Shown here: positions 5,272 to 7,139 of the stretch, one piece after another | Layout: each line of letters begins with the position of its first letter | Numbering within the stretch: position 1 is the stretch's first letter | Assembly (NCBI GenBank): GCA_013414645.1 | Contig: CP058702.1 | Coordinates: forward strand, 916,326 to 923,464 | Direction of reading: 5' to 3' | Origin: Candidatus Parvibacillus calidus | Lineage (GTDB): Bacteria > Bacteroidota > Bacteroidia > Chitinophagales > Saprospiraceae | Length of the DNA stretch: 7,139 nt | Notes under the pieces: generated by a model | What the model was told of the DNA's origin: nothing | Databases searched by the model: none | What the model saw: only the letters and a program-made list of their open reading frames with translations | Program-made: the position numbers and the translations under genes

Positions 5272-6071
5272 TGGGCAATAGAAAAGTGATGTTTGACCTG
5301 TTGTTTGAGTCGGCACATTATACCCTGTTGACATTAGGGCGTGATCCTAAATGGCTGGGAGGACAGTTGGGCATCATATCAATACTGCACACACATGGAC
5401 AGGAGTTGAGCTTCCATCCGCACATCCATTGTATCGTCAGTGGTGGAGGTATAAACAAAGATGGACAATGGCAAACCAATAAGCGAGCCGGCGACTCCTT
5501 TCTTTTCCCACGTCGGGTGATGGAACAGATGTACAAGGCCTATTTCCTACGTCGCGTAATGCAGATGTTGGGAGATGGAGATTTGTTGTTTGAAGGCATA
5601 GATGTTTCAACAGCCATCGATGCGGTACGATACAAGAAATGGAATGTATATGCCAAAGCTCCTTTTGCCGGTCCTGCACAAATCATAGAATATCTCGGGC
5701 GATATACACACAAGGTGGCTATCACGGCACATCGGATTAAAGAGATAACGGATCAGACCATCACCTTCAAGTATAAGGACTATGCTGATAAGAGTAAGGT
5801 CAAGGAAATGACACTCAGCCATGCAGAATTTGCACGGAGGTTTGAACAGCACATATTACCACACCGGTATGTCAAGATTCGTCATAGTGGCTACCTGAGC
5901 CATCGAGGCAAGACAGCACGCCTGGAAAGGCTACATCAGCAAATGAATCTTCCGCCACCAATGCCTAAGGTCAGTATCTCCACAGCACTTCGAGTATTGA
6001 TAAAGACCGGCGTTGACATCACGATATGTCCGGTATGCAAAAGAGGTAAATTGATTTATGAAAAACCTTGA
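5268..6071 (+). CDS. IS91 transposase C-terminal fragment: Y2 HUH nuclease domain
   Basis: The fragment has 267 residues, opening at GTG 5268 or ATG 5271, both internal in the repaired gene. The metal-binding HUH motif is HPHIHCIVSGGG (His codons at 5415, 5421 and 5427). The two catalytic tyrosines are in EYLGRYTHKVAI, Tyr codons at 5691-5693 and 5703-5705, residues 250 and 254 of the repaired protein. The four-residue spacing is that of the Y2 family. Near the C-terminus ITICPVCKRGKL carries the usual CxxC pair. All catalytic residues are present, so apart from the frame break the enzyme looks recent and not eroded. Confidence 0.92.
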   Translation: MMGNRKVMFDLLFESAHYTLLTLGRDPKWLGGQLGIISILHTHGQELSFHPHIHCIVSGGGINKDGQWQTNKRAGDSFLFPRRVMEQMYKAYFLRRVMQMLGDGDLLFEGIDVSTAIDAVRYKKWNVYAKAPFAGPAQIIEYLGRYTHKVAITAHRIKEITDQTITFKYKDYADKSKVKEMTLSHAEFARRFEQHILPHRYVKIRHSGYLSHRGKTARLERLHQQMNLPPPMPKVSISTALRVLIKTGVDITICPVCKRGKLIYEKP

Positions 6072-6218
6072 TCCTGTATGATGGAACCCTAAGAGATATA
6101 ACCACCCTACACAATCGTGGATCACCGAAAATCAACCAGAATTACTCTCGAATCTCTCCCAAAATCACCCCGGAATGAGGACACTACGCAACACTATTGA
6201 CAATCCAACTTATTGGAA

Positions 6219-6241
6219 CACAGCGCACTCCGTGCACTGTG
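6219..6241. repeat. Hairpin, candidate oriIS structure
   Basis: CACAGCGCAC (6219-6228) and GTGCACTGTG (6232-6241) are reverse complements at 9 of 10 positions, with loop TCC and a mismatch at C6224/A6236. It is immediately followed by the small odd palindrome TGGCACTGCCA (6240-6250), and the GAAC at 6216-6219 overlaps its first base. Subterminal hairpins near the 3' end are typical of IS91/HUH element origins, but no end sequence is recognised. There is no T-tract, so it is not a classical terminator. Confidence 0.5.
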
Positions 6242-6288
6242 GCACTGCCATGCCTTCTATTGGGGGTGGCGAGTGCTATTTTTCTTCT

Positions 6289-6310
6289 ATGACTGACAAA
6301 AGTCAGCCAT
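6289..6310. repeat. Short hairpin with AAAA loop
   Basis: ATGACTGAC (6289-6297) and GTCAGCCAT (6302-6310) pair at 8 of 9 positions around a loop AAAA, with a mismatch at A6292/C6307. A T-rich stretch lies on its left (6278-6288), so read on the minus strand a stem is followed by an A-run and on the plus strand by no T-run. A terminator is therefore unlikely. It may belong to the IS91 right end or be a stray palindrome. Confidence 0.45.
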
Positions 6311-6368
6311 CCATCCGACAAAAAGATAGTAATCCACCTAAGAGAAACACAGTCCATCATCCGGTCTC

Positions 6369-6464
6369 GCTGAACACCGAATATTCAAAAGCCGGGCTGG
6401 CTTAGTGGCTTACGTTGGAAGATTTTTGGTGGGCTTTTGTATATTCGGCTTAATGTTATCGGTA
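6369..6464. repeat. Imperfect palindrome, attC-like (site 2)
   Basis: CCGAATATTCAAAAGCC (6377-6393) and GGCTTTTGTATATTCGG (6432-6448) are reverse complements at 16 of 17 positions, with a single T-T mismatch at 6385/6440. A 38-nt apical region (6394-6431) separates them. Outside the stem, AACA (6373-6376) can pair with TGTT (6454-6457), leaving CTTAA unpaired on the 3' side only. The plus-strand ends, AACACCGAATA and GTTATCGGTA, match the minus-strand ends of site 1 (AACACTGCATA and GTTAGCGGTA). The length of about 90 nt, unequal spacers and variable apical part fit integron attC sites. No T-run follows. Family identity is an inference. Confidence 0.6.
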
Positions 6465-6495
6465 GCTCTTCTTCTGTCTTTCTGATTTGTCTGGG

Positions 6496-7139
6496 TTACT
6501 TTTCTATAAAGACTGGTGAGAGTTGTGATTTATATGTCGTGTCGGTTAACTGTTTTTGTTCCTTAGTTTTCCAATTCATAAGTACAATATGATACTGTGT
6601 TTCTTTAATGTCCGATTTGTTAAAAGTTAACCATTTCCCGTCCGAACTCCAGTCGTGATAACCTTCTGAAAGTTCATTGTCGATAAGTTTCCATTGCTTT
6701 TTTCCGTCAGGAGTTATTGCAAAAATGCTATGTCGTCCGTCTTGTAAGGATACATAACTGATAAAGTTTTCGGTCGGATGCCATTTCGTGGCACCAGCTC
6801 TGTAACCATAGTCTTTTGCTGACGGATTGTTTTCAGGATAATGCGTTAATTGTGTCATTCCAGTTCCATCATCATTCATTACAAATAGTTCTTCATGACT
6901 TGATTTGTCGGTTTTATCCTTTTGATAATAGAAAGCAATTTTTTTACCATCTGGCGAAAAGCAAGGGTCTCCGTATTTTGCGTTTGGTTCATTTGTCAAT
7001 TGCTTATAAGCTCCTGTCTTGGTGTTAATGATAAAAAGTTGGTATCGTATTTCTTTTCCAATTCTTCCAGCAACTACAAGTTCTTCACCATTTTTTCTAC
7101 CGCTCATCCAACTGTCTTCCAACATTAAATCACTTACTT
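6496..7139 (-). CDS. TolB-like beta-propeller (PD40 repeat) protein, 5' end beyond the window
   Basis: The frame ends at 6496 with ..QLSPVFIEK and is open to the right edge. The ATG at 7125 is probably not the start, because the four codons upstream (VSDL) are also in frame without a stop and no signal peptide is present. At least three WD40-like/PD40 blades are visible, with the telltale SPDG-type turns: GDPCFSPDGKKIAFYY, ATKWHPTENFISYV followed by ITPDGK, and HDWSSDGKWLTFNK. Alternating elements such as YKQLTNEP, MTQLTHYP and QKQLTD mark the LT turns between blades. This resembles the TolB C-terminal propeller and the many periplasmic or secreted DPP-like sensor proteins of Bacteroidota. 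The role is binding and probably not catalysis, and the partner is unknown. Its 3' end is 31 bp from site 2. Confidence 0.87.
   Translation of the reverse strand, partial: VSDLMLEDSWMSGRKNGEELVVAGRIGKEIRYQLFIINTKTGAYKQLTNEPNAKYGDPCFSPDGKKIAFYYQKDKTDKSSHEELFVMNDDGTGMTQLTHYPENNPSAKDYGYRAGATKWHPTENFISYVSLQDGRHSIFAITPDGKKQWKLIDNELSEGYHDWSSDGKWLTFNKSDIKETQYHIVLMNWKTKEQKQLTDTTYKSQLSPVFIEK

Larger units (their letters stand above)
4019..6071 (+). mobile_element. IS91-family element with an accessory tyrosine recombinase
   Basis: The coding core holds a phage-type tyrosine recombinase followed, with a 14-nt overlap (4945-4958), by a Y2/HUH transposase of the IS91 type. IS91 elements move by rolling-circle-like single-strand transfer from an origin end (oriIS, 3' of the transposase) to a terminator end (terIS). 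They lack terminal inverted repeats of the DDE kind and insert next to GAAC or CAAG. A subset is known to carry a tyrosine recombinase gene upstream of the transposase, which is the arrangement here. The true ends lie outside the coordinates given: left within 3736-4018, right within 6072 to about 6375. GAAC occurs at 6084, 6216 and 6372 and any of these could mark the right end. Both genes carry frame breaks, so the copy is inactive as written. Confidence 0.85.
4945..6071 (+). pseudogene. IS91-family Y2/HUH transposase, split by one frame break
   Basis: Two overlapping frames (4945-5271 and 5268-6071) join if one C is restored at CC 5264-5265. The sequence then reads LPSELRSLVMGNRKVMFDLLF in place of a stop after ELRSW, exactly the usual IS91 core. 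The repaired protein has 375 residues: an N-terminal zinc-binding domain, a HUH nuclease core with two catalytic tyrosines, and a C-terminal CxxC. It would nick single strands at oriIS and transfer them in rolling-circle fashion. The start ATG at 4945 lies inside the last codons of the recombinase. As written the gene cannot make a full-length enzyme unless the break is a sequencing error. Confidence 0.88.
6072..6495. other. Non-coding region between transposase and TolB-like gene
   Basis: This 424-bp stretch has no convincing gene. A plus frame at 6175-6405 (76 residues) has low-complexity composition, lies across the hairpins and ends in the stem of site 2, so I treat it as chance. Contents: about 110 bp of C/A-rich sequence after the transposase stop, two compact hairpins (6219-6241 and 6289-6310), and palindromic site 2 (6369-6464). 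The IS91 right end (oriIS) should lie here. GAAC at 6084-6087, 6216-6219 and 6372-6375 are possible target tetranucleotides. Confidence 0.6.

Noticed and set aside
6175..6405. Plus-strand ORF of 76 residues downstream of the transposase
   Set aside because: It covers two hairpins and ends in the stem of site 2. The composition is rich in Ser/Thr/Asn/His with no recognisable pattern, and no ribosome binding site is evident.
1..7139. CRISPR array, tRNA or rRNA genes
   Set aside because: No regularly spaced direct repeats, cloverleaf arms or rRNA-like conserved blocks were seen on either strand.

Overview
The window looks like an accessory region of a Bacteroidota chromosome, probably an environmental Cytophaga/Sphingobacteria/Saprospira-type lineage. 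The main evidence is a long secreted protein whose C-terminus has the form of a type IX secretion (T9SS, Por) sorting domain, a system restricted to this phylum. An A/T-rich base composition and a signal peptide ending in ..STFG|Q agree with that. No rRNA, tRNA or CRISPR array was seen.

Layout, left to right. (1) 1-687, minus: 5' part of an unrecognised gene that runs off the left edge. (2) 711-776: GC-rich imperfect palindrome, here called site 1. (3) 791-3735, minus: one large gene for a secreted zinc metalloprotease, broken into five reading-frame pieces. Restoring four single bases gives a 982-residue protein: signal peptide, unique N-terminal region, IPT/TIG domain, metzincin-type protease domain with HELGHVLNINH and a Met-turn, Ser/Thr/Asn-rich spacer, T9SS sorting domain. 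(4) 3736-4018: divergent intergenic region with two overlapping inverted repeats. (5) 4019-6071, plus: an IS91-family element made of a tyrosine recombinase (two frame breaks) and, overlapping it by 14 nt, a Y2/HUH transposase (one frame break). (6) 6072-6495: non-coding, with two hairpins and a second large imperfect palindrome, site 2 (6369-6464). (7) 6496-7139, minus: 3' part of a TolB-like beta-propeller protein that runs off the right edge.

Two points dominate. First, all seven frame breaks have the same sign: one base is missing, each time in a short homopolymer or duplicated base. Each restoration gives a seamless family-like sequence. Anyone using this window should treat the metalloprotease, recombinase and transposase as three genes and not as eight or more small ORFs, and should test for base-calling errors. 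Second, sites 1 and 2 are different in sequence but share short end motifs (AACAC at one end, GTTA[G/T]CGGTA at the other), the same 6-nt spacer inside the GTTA end, and imperfect stems with extrahelical bases or a long apical loop. This is the architecture of integron attC recombination sites. The two sites lie just beyond the 3' ends of the metalloprotease and TolB-like genes. A cassette array without a visible integron integrase, later invaded by the IS91 element, is the most interesting reading, but it is an inference.
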